The notes under the pieces: model-generated
The model's database searches: none
What the model was told of the DNA's origin: nothing
What the model saw: the letters and a program-made list of their open reading frames with translations, nothing else
Origin: Streptomyces spinoverrucosus
GTDB taxonomy: Bacteria; Actinomycetota; Actinomycetes; Streptomycetales; Streptomycetaceae
Length of the DNA stretch: 64,000 bases
Assembly: GCF_015712165.1 (NCBI RefSeq)
Contig: NZ_JADPZX010000001.1
Coordinates: 7,645,501 to 7,709,500 of the forward strand
Direction: 5' to 3'
Shown here: piece by piece, positions 18,313-25,921 of the stretch
How positions within the stretch are numbered: position 1 is the stretch's first letter
Layout: each line of letters starts with the position of its first letter
Program-made: the position numbers and the translations under genes

Positions 18313-19128
18313 CTAGGTGAGCAGCTCGCCCTCGATCACTGTCACCGCCCGGCCGCTCAGCAGGGTGCGGTCGCCGCGCAGTTCCGTGCGGACACGGCCG
18401 GAGCGCGGCGATGCCTGCAGGCCGGTCAGTTCGGCGCTGCCCAGCCGCTCGGACCAGAACGGGGCCAGCGCGGTGTGGGCGCTGCCGGTGACAGGGTCCT
18501 CGTCGATGCCGACGTTCGGGAAGAAGCACCGCGAGACGTAGTCGTACCCGAGGGCCGGGTCCTCGGCGCGGGCGGTGGCGATGATGCCGCGCGTCGAGTG
18601 GGTGCCGATGGCCTTGTGGTCGGGGCGCAGGGCGTGCACGGTCTTCTCGTCGGCGAGCTCCACCAGCAGGTCACCGACGTTGGGGCCGGTGTCGAAGGCC
18701 GCCAGCGGCCGCGCGCCCAGGGCCTGCGCGAGCCCCTCGGGGACATCGACCGGCGTGAGCGGAGCGGTGGGGAAGTCCAGGGTGATCGAGCCGTCGTCCC
18801 GGGGCGACGCCACGAGGACGCCGCTGCGTGTGGCGAACCGTACCGGGCCCTGGTGGACGCCCGTGGTGTGCAGGACGTGGGCCGTGGCGAGCGTGGCGTG
18901 ACCGCACATCGCCACCTCGGCAGCCGGGGTGAACCAGCGCAGCGCCCAGTCGGCCTCGCCGCCCTCGGGCAGCGGGTGGGCGAAGGCCGTCTCGGCGTGG
19001 TTGACCTCCAGGGCCACCTTCTGGAGCCAGTCGTCCTCGGGGAAGGCGTCGAGGAGCAGGACCCCGGCCGGGTTGCCGGCGAAGGGACGGTCGGTGAAGG
19101 CGTCGACGATTCGGATCCGCATGGCCAT
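18313..19128 (-). CDS. PhzF-family isomerase/epimerase
   Basis: A 271-residue protein with the diaminopimelate-epimerase-like fold of PhzF. The N-terminal block DAFTDRPFAGNPAGV, the predicted catalytic Glu46 in VNHAETAF, TPAAEVAMCGHATLA, and the late block DPVTGSAHTAL are all present. The family isomerises small metabolites by proton transfer; the substrate here is unknown. Alternative Met starts lie at 19128 and 19122. It converges on the CPBP gene with only 7 bases between the stops. It is divergent from a PadR regulator across a region holding a palindromic operator, so PadR may control it. Confidence 0.9.
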   Translation of the reverse strand: MAMRIRIVDAFTDRPFAGNPAGVLLLDAFPEDDWLQKVALEVNHAETAFAHPLPEGGEADWALRWFTPAAEVAMCGHATLATAHVLHTTGVHQGPVRFATRSGVLVASPRDDGSITLDFPTAPLTPVDVPEGLAQALGARPLAAFDTGPNVGDLLVELADEKTVHALRPDHKAIGTHSTRGIIATARAEDPALGYDYVSRCFFPNVGIDEDPVTGSAHTALAPFWSERLGSAELTGLQASPRSGRVRTELRGDRTLLSGRAVTVIEGELLT

Positions 19129-19245
19129 GACGGTAGGGGCCAGGCAAAGCCGCAGACCAAGGCCAATTTGCGATCACTGGACCGTTCTTGGATGCGCTTC
19201 CTCTGTGTGAGGTCGTCGGCGAGGCTCTTGCCAGCCGAACTATTG

Positions 19246-19255
19246 CGATATATCG
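19246..19255. promoter_or_regulatory. palindromic operator candidate for PadR
   Basis: CGATATATCG, a perfect 10-bp palindrome, lies 73 bases before the padR start and 118 bases before phzF. ATAT-centred palindromes of this kind are typical PadR-family sites in actinomycetes, and it is an AT-rich island in GC-rich DNA. It may serve autoregulation and control of the divergent gene. Confidence 0.6.
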
Positions 19256-19327
19256 TTGAGGCATCGCGACAGATCAACGGTAGGTCTGCGCTAGATCAAC
19301 AAACACGCAAAAGATGGAGTGATGGCA

Positions 19328-19963
19328 ATGCGTAACCACGGATACGAGCGTGGACACGGACACGGTGACCCCCGGCGCGGCCGGGGCGACTTCGACGCGC
19401 GGCGTGCGGCCTTCGGCCCCTTCGGTCCGGGCGGGCACGGCTTCGGTCCCGGCGGCCCGGGCGGTTTCGGCGGCTTCGGTCCCGGCCCCTGGGGCGGACG
19501 AGGGCGTGGCGGACCGAGGGGAAGGGCGCGGCGCGGTGACGTACGCGCCTCGATCCTGGCCCTGCTGAAGGACCGGCCGATGCACGGCTACGAGATGATC
19601 CAGGAGATCGCCGAGCGCAGCGGCGGGGCGTGGAAACCCAGCCCCGGCTCGGTGTACCCCACGCTCCAACTGCTGGAGGACGAAGGGCTGATCGCCAGCG
19701 AGACCGAGGGCGGCAAGAAGCTGTTCTCGCTCACCGAGGCAGGCCGCGCGGCGGCCGAGGAAGGCCCGGACGCCCCCTGGGAAGAGGCCTCGCGCGGCGT
19801 CGACTGGGAGGCTCTCAGTGAGATCCGCCAGGCCGGCTTCGGACTGATGGAGGCCTTCAGTCAGGTCTGGAAGACCGGCGACAAGGAGCAGCGCGAGAAG
19901 GCGCTGACGGTCATCAACGAGGCCCGCAAGAAGCTGTACCTGATCCTCGCCGACGAGGACTGA
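19328..19963 (+). CDS. PadR-family transcriptional regulator
   Basis: A 211-residue regulator. The first 75 residues are Gly/His/Arg/Phe-rich low complexity (repeated GPGG, FGPGG). The PadR winged helix follows (VRASILALLKDRPMHGYEMIQEI, then SPGSVYPTLQLLEDEGLI, with a beta wing ETEGGKKLFSLT), then a C-terminal helical dimerisation region. The ATG at 19328 lies 8 bases after GGAG and is preferred over ATG 19322 and GTG 19319. A hairpin terminator follows the stop. The His/Gly-rich extension is common in actinomycete PadR proteins and could bind metal. Confidence 0.92.
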   Translation: MRNHGYERGHGHGDPRRGRGDFDARRAAFGPFGPGGHGFGPGGPGGFGGFGPGPWGGRGRGGPRGRARRGDVRASILALLKDRPMHGYEMIQEIAERSGGAWKPSPGSVYPTLQLLEDEGLIASETEGGKKLFSLTEAGRAAAEEGPDAPWEEASRGVDWEALSEIRQAGFGLMEAFSQVWKTGDKEQREKALTVINEARKKLYLILADED

Positions 19964-19986
19964 CAGCAGCCGTACGGCACCAAAGG

Positions 19987-20012
19987 CGCCCCGTGGAGCG
20001 ATCCACGGGGCG
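19987..20012. terminator. bidirectional hairpin terminator
   Basis: CGCCCCGTGGA pairs perfectly with TCCACGGGGCG over 11 bp with a GCGA tetraloop, between the convergent padR and SRPBCC genes. Position and symmetry suggest it ends both transcripts. Confidence 0.85.
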
Positions 20013-20030
20013 TTCCCCTGTGGCGTGCGT

Positions 20031-20459
20031 TCAGGCCACCAACCCCGCCAGCTTCCGCAGCGACTCGTTCAGCGCGGCCGTCGCCGAGTCCTTGAGTTTG
20101 CCCGCCATCAGGGACACCGCCGCGCCGGTGAACTCCCCGTCGATGCGCACCGTCGTGGCGTCGCCGTCGGGGGTCAGGGTGTAGCGCGTGGCGACGGTCA
20201 CGGACATCGGGCCCTTGCCGCGGATGGCCAGTACCCGGGCCGGTGTCAGTTCCTCCACGGTCCACTCGACCTCGGCCGGGAAGCCCATCAGCTTCATGTT
20301 CTCCTGGAAGGTCGCGCCGACCTCCAGGGTCGTGGGGCCGCCCTTGGGGAAGCTGGTGTGGGTCGCGTTCCACTCCCCGTACGCGGACCAGTCCGTGAGT
20401 TGCGCCCACACCTTCTCGGCCGGCGCCCCGATGCGTGCCTCCGCGCTGACTTCGGCCAT
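20031..20459 (-). CDS. SRPBCC (START-like) family protein
   Basis: A 142-residue protein of the polyketide-cyclase/dehydrase-like SRPBCC superfamily, whose helix-grip fold makes a hydrophobic ligand pocket. It has the usual opening (ISAPAEKVW-like, here IGAPAEKVWAQLTDWSAYGEWN), strands through FQENMKLMGFPAEVEWTV, and a long C-terminal helix (TAALNESLRKLAGLVA). The ligand is unknown. It is convergent with padR and shares its terminator. The ATG start gives the standard family beginning (MAEVSAEARIGAP). Confidence 0.88.
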   Translation of the reverse strand: MAEVSAEARIGAPAEKVWAQLTDWSAYGEWNATHTSFPKGGPTTLEVGATFQENMKLMGFPAEVEWTVEELTPARVLAIRGKGPMSVTVATRYTLTPDGDATTVRIDGEFTGAAVSLMAGKLKDSATAALNESLRKLAGLVA

Positions 20460-20695
20460 GCGACCACCTCTTCGTGTCGGGCTTCGGTGTCGCGGAACGT
20501 AGCCGCAGGGTCTGCAACATTCAATACTGATGAGTCGTCAGAAAAAGTGGACGCGTTCGGGCGCTCCACCGTCGATACGGCCTGATCTCATCCGTAAGGA
20601 GGAGATTCCCGCTCGGGATGTCCGCTCTGTGTGGGACGCGAAAATGGTTCTGGCCGAGGATGACCTGTTCCCGGGGGACTGATGGGGTAGGGGGT

Positions 20696-21241
20696 GTGCA
20701 ATACCCCATCCCCCGGCAGCAGGCCGACGAACACTCCGGTGTGGACGACGATGCCAGGCTCAGCGCCGAGCTGGCAGCGGTGGTCGCGGCTGCCCGCAGG
20801 CGGGCCGTACGGGACGGGGACCGGCAGATCGACACCGCCCATCTGCTGCACTCGCTCCTGGAGTACGACCCCGACGTGCGCGCCACCTTCGACGGCGAAC
20901 CCCAGATCGCCCGGCTGCTCGGCTATCTCGTGCAGCGCAGCATCGGCTACGGCCTGCGCTGGCAGAGCACCGTCGAGGACTCCGGCGCGATCCCGGTCGT
21001 GACCGGAGTCGCGGGCCACTCGCCGCTGGCCGCCACGGCGATGTCGTACGCCGCGGAGCGCGCCGCCCGCCGTGGCGACGGCCCGGCCCATGGGGTCGAT
21101 CTGCTCGTGGGGATCGTGGTGGACCCGCGGTCGCGGGCCGTGGAGGTACTGGAGCGTGCCGGGGTGGACGTGCCCGAACTGTTCATGCGGATCGAACACG
21201 GCTCGCAGGAGTACGTCGGTGGCGCCGAAGCCGGTGGCTGA
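20696..21241 (+). CDS. Clp N-terminal domain protein without ATPase
   Basis: A 181-residue protein with two Clp-N-like helical repeats (LAAVVAAARRRAVRDGDRQI, DTAHLLHSLLEYDP, then PLAATAMSYAAERAARRG, GVDLLVGIVVD). It lacks the AAA+ modules of ClpA/ClpC. Stand-alone Clp-N proteins can act as adaptors or as decoys for Clp substrates; this is inference. The GTG at 20696 starts the folded part (QYPIPRQQADEHSGVDDDARL) and follows a G-rich Shine-Dalgarno-like stretch. The frame extends to 20618 but that part looks non-coding. Confidence 0.8.
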   Translation: MQYPIPRQQADEHSGVDDDARLSAELAAVVAAARRRAVRDGDRQIDTAHLLHSLLEYDPDVRATFDGEPQIARLLGYLVQRSIGYGLRWQSTVEDSGAIPVVTGVAGHSPLAATAMSYAAERAARRGDGPAHGVDLLVGIVVDPRSRAVEVLERAGVDVPELFMRIEHGSQEYVGGAEAGG

Positions 21242-21319
21242 CCGGGGTCGGGACGTCCAGCCGATGAGACAGGAGTCATCAGGGGTGACGGTCATGTCGT
21301 CGCCTGCCATCATGTCCGG

Positions 21320-22318
21320 GTGCATACGTCAGTCAGCAGTCGGGGCAGCCATGGCAAGGGCGCCGGGCTCGCGCTCGCCCTCGGGTCGGCGGTCGCCTTC
21401 GGCGGATCGGGAGTCGCGGCCAAGCCGCTGATCGAGGCGGGTCTCGACCCGCTGCACGTGGTGTGGCTGCGGGTGGCCGGCGCGGCCCTGGTGATGCTGC
21501 CGCTCGCCGTGCGCCACCGCGCGCTGCTGCGCCGCCGCCCCGCGCTGCTCGCCGGGTTCGGACTGCTGGCCGTCGCCGGTGTGCAGGCCTGCTACTTCGC
21601 CGCGATCTCGCGCATCCCGGTCGGTGTCGCACTCCTCGTCGAGTACCTCGCGCCCGCCCTGGTGCTCGGCTGGGTGCGGTTCGTGCAGCGGCGGCCGGTG
21701 ACGCGGGCGGCGGCGCTCGGCGTGGTCCTCGCGGTCGGCGGCCTCGCCTGTGTGGTCGAGGTGTGGGCCGGTCTCGGCTTCGACGCCATCGGGCTGCTGC
21801 TCGCCCTCGGCGCCGCCTGCTGCCAGGTCGGCTACTTCGTGCTGTCCGACCAGGGCAGCGACTCCGGCGCCGACGCCCCCGACCCGCTCGGCGTGATCGC
21901 GTACGGCCTCCTGATCGGCGCCGCCGTGCTGACCGTCGTGGCCCGCCCCTGGGGCATGGACTGGTCGGTGCTCGCGAACTCGGCGCACATGGACGGCACC
22001 GCCGTCCCGGCCACCCTGCTGCTGGCCTGGATCGTGCTGATCGCGACCGTCGTCGCGTACGTCACCGGCGTGCTCTCCGTACGCCGGCTCTCCCCGCAGG
22101 TCGCGGGCGTGGTGGCGTGCCTGGAGGCGGTCATCGCGACCGTCCTGGCCTGGGTGCTGCTCGGCGAGCACCTCTCGGCGCCGCAGATCGTGGGCGGTGT
22201 GGTCGTTCTCGTCGGGGCGTTCATCGCGCAGTCGTCGACGCCCGCGAAGGGATCCGCGGAGCCGGTGGCGGGCGGCGGGCCCGAGCGCGAGTTGTCCGCC
22301 CGGGGTACGGCCGCTTAA
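21320..22318 (+). CDS. EamA/DMT-family transporter
   Basis: A 332-residue inner-membrane protein with ten hydrophobic segments arranged as two EamA repeats (GSAVAFGGSGVAAKPLI at the start of the first; VACLEAVIATVLAWVLLGE ending the second). This family exports metabolites such as amino acids or purines. It starts with GTG. It lies 78 bases after the Clp-N gene. A second EamA gene follows on the same strand after a 188-base gap holding a leader-like structure, so the two may not be one simple operon. Confidence 0.9.
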   Translation: MHTSVSSRGSHGKGAGLALALGSAVAFGGSGVAAKPLIEAGLDPLHVVWLRVAGAALVMLPLAVRHRALLRRRPALLAGFGLLAVAGVQACYFAAISRIPVGVALLVEYLAPALVLGWVRFVQRRPVTRAAALGVVLAVGGLACVVEVWAGLGFDAIGLLLALGAACCQVGYFVLSDQGSDSGADAPDPLGVIAYGLLIGAAVLTVVARPWGMDWSVLANSAHMDGTAVPATLLLAWIVLIATVVAYVTGVLSVRRLSPQVAGVVACLEAVIATVLAWVLLGEHLSAPQIVGGVVVLVGAFIAQSSTPAKGSAEPVAGGGPERELSARGTAA

Positions 22319-22506
22319 GCTGCCGATCATGCATTCGGACGCACGCGTTCTTCCGCCTCCGGCCGCCTGAGGCGGGCCCTCCGGACCTCCATGCCCCGCG
22401 GTAACCCGCCGGGCGGAACGGTGCTGCCCGCGGAAGACGTCCGCGGACCCCGCTGAGCGGCGGTCCTTCCGATCTTCTGCGCTCTTGCGCAACTGCGGAG
22501 AAACGC
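22316..22506 (+). promoter_or_regulatory. leader-peptide and attenuator-like region before EamA gene
   Basis: A TAAGCT -10-like box at 22316-22321 is followed 7 bases later by the ATG of a 13-codon frame. A hairpin (CCGCCTC at 22353 with GAGGCGG at 22369) overlaps the stop of that frame, and GGCGGG (22371) could instead pair with CCCGCC (22405). A second hairpin at 22445-22466 precedes the transporter start. This layout resembles transcription or translation attenuation. It matches no riboswitch class I know. Confidence 0.4.
22329..22370 (+). CDS. 13-residue putative leader peptide
   Basis: A 13-residue frame, MHSDARVLPPPAA, probably translated from a leaderless RNA because the -10-like box ends 7 bases before its ATG. 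It contains three consecutive prolines, a known ribosome-slowing motif, and its stop codon lies in the stem of a hairpin. It sits 136 bases before the second EamA gene. The role in sensing is inferred. Confidence 0.35.
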   Translation: MHSDARVLPPPAA

Positions 22507-23475
22507 GTGTCCACTGTTGCTTCCGGCCTGCCCGTCGGGCGAGGCCTCCTTTATCTGATCGTCGCCGGTGCCGCCTGGGGCACCGCGGGCGCCGCCGCCT
22601 CACTGGTCTACCGCGCCAGTGACATGGGCTCCGTCGCCCTGTCCTTCTGGCGCTGCGCGGTCGGGCTGCTCCTGCTGCTCGCGGCCCGTCACCTGCGCCC
22701 GCGTCCCGGCGCGACCCCCGCCCCGCGCCCGCGAGCCACCGCCGCCCCCGAACCGCTCACCCGCAAGGCCCTCCGGGTCGGCGCCACCGGCCTGGGGCTC
22801 GCGGTGTTCCAGACGGCCTACTTCGCCGCCGTGTCCGCCACCGGCCTTGCCGTCGCCACCGTCATCACCCTTGGCGCCGGCCCCGTGCTCATCGCGCTCG
22901 GCGCGCGCCTGACCATGGGGGAGCGGCTCGGCCGCGCCGGCGTCCTGGCCGTCACCGGGGCGCTCACCGGACTCGGGGTGCTCGTACTCGGCGGCGGAGA
23001 CACCGCTGTCCGCCCGTGGGGAGTCGCACTCGCCCTGCTGTCCGCCGCCGGATACTCCGCGATGACCCTGCTCACCCGCTACTGGGGCCGCGACGGCGGC
23101 GCCGACGCCTCCGGCACCACCGTCTGGGCGTTCGGGGTCACGACCCTGTGCCTGCTGCCGTTCGCGCTGACGGAGGGTCTGGTGCCGCACACCGCCGAAC
23201 CCGTCCTGCTGCTCTGGCTGCTGGTCTACATCGCGGCGATCCCCACGGCCCTCGCCTACGCCCTCTACTTCGCGGGCGCGGCCGTCGTCCGGTCGGCCAC
23301 CGTGTCCGTGATCATGCTGCTGGAGCCGGTCAGCGCGGCGGTCCTGGCCGTCACCCTGCTCGGCGAACAGCTCACCACCGCCACCCTGATGGGCACCCTG
23401 CTGATGCTGGGTTCGGTCGCCGGGCTGGCGGTGGCGGAGGCGCGCGCGGCGCGGGCCGAGCCGGCCCTCGGCTGA
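22507..23475 (+). CDS. EamA/DMT-family transporter
   Basis: A 322-residue protein with ten membrane segments in two EamA repeats ([21 protein letters not shown] opens the first, and a later [16 protein letters not shown] closes the second). A proline/alanine-rich loop around residues 68-83 is cytosolic in prediction. The likely role is export of a small metabolite. It starts with GTG. It is preceded by a leader-like region and followed by a 15-bp terminator stem, which defines the end of the unit. Confidence 0.9.
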   Translation: MSTVASGLPVGRGLLYLIVAGAAWGTAGAAASLVYRASDMGSVALSFWRCAVGLLLLLAARHLRPRPGATPAPRPRATAAPEPLTRKALRVGATGLGLAVFQTAYFAAVSATGLAVATVITLGAGPVLIALGARLTMGERLGRAGVLAVTGALTGLGVLVLGGGDTAVRPWGVALALLSAAGYSAMTLLTRYWGRDGGADASGTTVWAFGVTTLCLLPFALTEGLVPHTAEPVLLLWLLVYIAAIPTALAYALYFAGAAVVRSATVSVIMLLEPVSAAVLAVTLLGEQLTTATLMGTLLMLGSVAGLAVAEARAARAEPALG

Positions 23476-23478
23476 CCG

Positions 23479-23513
23479 CCCACGGGCCGGCCCCACGAGG
23501 GCCGGCCCGTGGG
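23479..23513. terminator. 15-bp perfect-stem bidirectional terminator
   Basis: CCCACGGGCCGGCCC (23479-23493) and GGGCCGGCCCGTGGG (23499-23513) form a perfect 15-bp stem with a 5-base loop, between convergent genes. It ends one base before the stop codon of the minus-strand gene. Confidence 0.9.
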
Positions 23514-23514
23514 G

Positions 23515-24210
23515 TCACCGCCCGGTGAGGTAGTCGGGCACCTCGGTGCCCGGCGCCAGCTCGGGGTCCGGGACCGGCGTCCCGTACCCCTTGCGCAGCG
23601 GGACCACGCCCGCCCAGTGCGGGAGGGCGAGGTCCTCGGGCTCGTCGTTGACGCCGCCCGTGCGCAGCTTGGCGGAGACCTCGTCGAGGTCCAGGCGGAT
23701 GACGGCGGTGGCGGCGAACTCCTTCTTGTTGGCGGGCCGGGAGTCGCGCGACCGGCCCGGCACGACATGGTCGACCAGCGCGTCCAGCGCCAGCCGCTTC
23801 TCCTCGGGGTCCGCGACGTCGTGGGCGATGCCGTGCACCACCACGGAGCGGTAGTTGATCGAGTGGTGGAAGGCCGAGCGGGCCAGGATCAGGGCGTCGA
23901 CATGCGTGACCGTCAGGCACACCGGGAGGCCCGGGTCGGCCTGGCCGGTCATCCGCAGCGGGCGCGAGCCGGTCGAGCCGTGCACGTAGAGCCGCTCACC
24001 GACCCGGCCGTACAGCGTCGGCAGGACCACCGGAGCGCCGTCGCGGACGAAGCCGAGGTGGCAGACGTAGCCCTCGTCGAGTATCGCGTGCACCAGCTCC
24101 TTGTCGTACGCCGCGCGCTCCGCGGAGCGGGTGGGGACGGTCCGGTCGGTCGGGGTGTAGGCGGCGGGTCGCGACGTCGTCTCCTGGGTCCCCTGCATGG
24201 CGCTCTCCAT
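23515..24210 (-). CDS. PNPOx-like FMN-binding split-barrel protein
   Basis: A 231-residue protein of the pyridoxamine 5-phosphate oxidase-like family (CHLGFVRDGAPVVLPTLYGRVG, LYVHGSTGSRPLRM, NYRSVVVHG, then a C-terminal VPLRKGYGTPVPDPEL block). Members bind flavin or, in some lines, heme or F420. It is divergent from a MocR-type regulator and a 12-bp palindrome abuts its start codon, so it is probably controlled by that regulator. The pairing of a PLP-binding regulator with a PNPOx-like gene suggests a link to vitamin B6 metabolism (inference). The ATG is at 24210. Confidence 0.88.
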   Translation of the reverse strand: MESAMQGTQETTSRPAAYTPTDRTVPTRSAERAAYDKELVHAILDEGYVCHLGFVRDGAPVVLPTLYGRVGERLYVHGSTGSRPLRMTGQADPGLPVCLTVTHVDALILARSAFHHSINYRSVVVHGIAHDVADPEEKRLALDALVDHVVPGRSRDSRPANKKEFAATAVIRLDLDEVSAKLRTGGVNDEPEDLALPHWAGVVPLRKGYGTPVPDPELAPGTEVPDYLTGR

Positions 24211-24222
24211 TGCACTAGTGCA
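24211..24222. promoter_or_regulatory. 12-bp palindromic operator of the MocR regulator
   Basis: TGCACTAGTGCA is a perfect palindrome placed between the divergent start codons at 24210 and 24234. A related half-site (TGTGCTAG, from 24233) overlaps the regulator start. Position fits dual control of both genes. Confidence 0.65.
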
Positions 24223-24233
24223 TACTTGGTTTT

Positions 24234-25556
24234 GTGCTAGGAGAGTATCCGATCAGAGGCCGGGGCGCAGCGGAGATTTCGGCGAGCGTGGAGCGCGCGG
24301 TGGCTGCGGGCGAGCTGGGACCTGGGCAACTGCTGCCGCCGTTGCGCGAGTTGGCGTCCCGGCTCGGTGTGAACCCGAACACCGTGGCTGCCGCGTACCG
24401 GATCCTGCGTGAGCGCGGGGTCATCGAGACCGACGGGCGGCGGGGCAGCCGGGTCCGGCACAAACCGGCCACCACCGGGCGCGAGGAGATCGGGGTGGAC
24501 GTACCGGAAGGCGTGCGGGACATGGCCGCCGGGAACCCGGACCCGGCGCTGCTGCCGTCGCTGGCGGCGGTCTTCGCGCATGCGGCGGACCGGGAGCCGG
24601 TGCTGTACGGGGACGTGCCCGTGGAGCCCGAACTGGCCCGCCTCGCCCTGGCAGAGCTGGGCGCCGGGGGAGTGCCCGCGGGCCCGATCGCGGTGACCTC
24701 GGGATCACTGGACGCCATCGAGCGGGTCCTGGCCGCCCACCTCAAGCCGGGCGACGCCGTCGCCGTGGAGGATCCCGGGTGGGGCGGCCTGCTGGACCTT
24801 GTGCCGGCGCTCGGCCTGCGCACCCTCTCCGTCGCCCTCGACGACGACGGACCGCTTCCCGACCAGGTGGATCGCGCCCTCGGTGCGGGCGCCCGGGCAC
24901 TCGTCGTCACGGACCGCGCGCAGAACCCCACCGGCGCCGCGCTGAGCTCCGCACGCGCGCGTGCCCTGCGTTCAGTGATCCGTCGGCATCCGGCGACCCT
25001 GCTGATCGAGGACGACCACGGCCACGGCATCGTCGACCTGCCCCTGCATCCCCTGGCCGGTGTCACCCGGCACTGGGCCTTCGTCCGCTCGGCGGCCAAG
25101 GCCTACGGTCCCGACCTGCGGCTCGCCGTGCTCACCGGTGACGAGGTCACGCTGGACCGGGTGCGTGGCCGGCAGCGGCTCGGCCCCGGCTGGGTCAGCC
25201 GGATCACCCAGCGGGCGGTGGCACGGCTGTGGGCCGACGGCGCGGTGGACCCGACGGCAGTGGCGGCGGCGTACGGGCGGCGCCGTGGTGCGCTGATCGA
25301 GGCGCTCGCCCGGCGCGGGGTGACGGCGTACGGGCGCAGTGGACTGAACGTCTGGATCCCGGTGCCGGACGAGACCGCGGCCGTCGCCCGCCTGCTGCAT
25401 GCCGGGTGGGCCGTCGCCCCCGGCGCCCGCTTCCGGATGAGCGCCCCGCCCGGCATCCGGGTCACCGTCTCGACGCTCACCGAGGCGGAGACGGAACCGC
25501 TGGCCGACGCGATCGCCACCGCCGTCCGCCCGGCGCCGGTGCGCAGCTACGTGTAG
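24234..25556 (+). CDS. MocR/GabR-type GntR regulator with aminotransferase domain
   Basis: A 440-residue fusion regulator. Residues 1-75 form a GntR winged helix (AAEISASVERAVAAGELGPG, PPLRELASRLGVNPNTVAAAYR, LRERGVIETDGRRGSRV). A fold-type-I aminotransferase-like domain follows, with VTDRAQNPTGAAL, LLIEDDHGHG and the probable PLP lysine in FVRSAAKAYGPDLRLA. Such proteins are transcription factors that sense PLP or amino compounds. The GTG start gives a beginning close to the wHTH. It is divergent from a PNPOx-like gene with a shared palindrome, and the short spacing suggests a leaderless or very short leader mRNA. Confidence 0.93.
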   Translation: MLGEYPIRGRGAAEISASVERAVAAGELGPGQLLPPLRELASRLGVNPNTVAAAYRILRERGVIETDGRRGSRVRHKPATTGREEIGVDVPEGVRDMAAGNPDPALLPSLAAVFAHAADREPVLYGDVPVEPELARLALAELGAGGVPAGPIAVTSGSLDAIERVLAAHLKPGDAVAVEDPGWGGLLDLVPALGLRTLSVALDDDGPLPDQVDRALGAGARALVVTDRAQNPTGAALSSARARALRSVIRRHPATLLIEDDHGHGIVDLPLHPLAGVTRHWAFVRSAAKAYGPDLRLAVLTGDEVTLDRVRGRQRLGPGWVSRITQRAVARLWADGAVDPTAVAAAYGRRRGALIEALARRGVTAYGRSGLNVWIPVPDETAAVARLLHAGWAVAPGARFRMSAPPGIRVTVSTLTEAETEPLADAIATAVRPAPVRSYV

Positions 25557-25580
25557 GGCGGCGTCTGGAACGATGGGGTC

Positions 25581-25913
25581 ATGGACGAGGACGTCATCCC
25601 GATCCTGCGCGTGGCCGACGCCGCCGCGGCGGTCCGCTGGTACGAGCGCCTGGGCTTCGCCCAGCAGTGGGAGCACCGCTTCGAGCCGGGGCTCCCGGCG
25701 TTCGTGGAGGTGGCCCGGGGGCCGGTGAGCCTCTTCCTGTCGGAGCACACTGGCGACGCCCGCCCCGACACGCTGGTCTATCTGCGGCTCGCCGACGTCG
25801 ACGAGGTCGCCGCCGAGTTCGGCGTGCCGGTGCGGCAGGCCCCGTGGGCCCGCGAGATCGAGCTGCGCGACCCCGACGGCAACCGGCTGCGGATCGGCAC
25901 GCCGAAGGACTGA
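25581..25913 (+). CDS. VOC superfamily (glyoxalase/bleomycin-resistance-like) protein
   Basis: A 110-residue single-domain VOC protein. It has VIPILRVADAAAAVRWYERLGF at the N-terminus, a SLFLSEHTGD strand and the C-terminal EIELRDPDGNRLRIG signature. Glu at the end strand is typical of metal-binding members, while the bleomycin-resistance subfamily binds drugs without metal. Substrate unknown. It begins 24 bases after the MocR gene on the same strand and converges on the EamA gene, with 8 bases between stops. Confidence 0.88.
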   Translation: MDEDVIPILRVADAAAAVRWYERLGFAQQWEHRFEPGLPAFVEVARGPVSLFLSEHTGDARPDTLVYLRLADVDEVAAEFGVPVRQAPWAREIELRDPDGNRLRIGTPKD

Positions 25914-25921
25914 CCGCCGGC

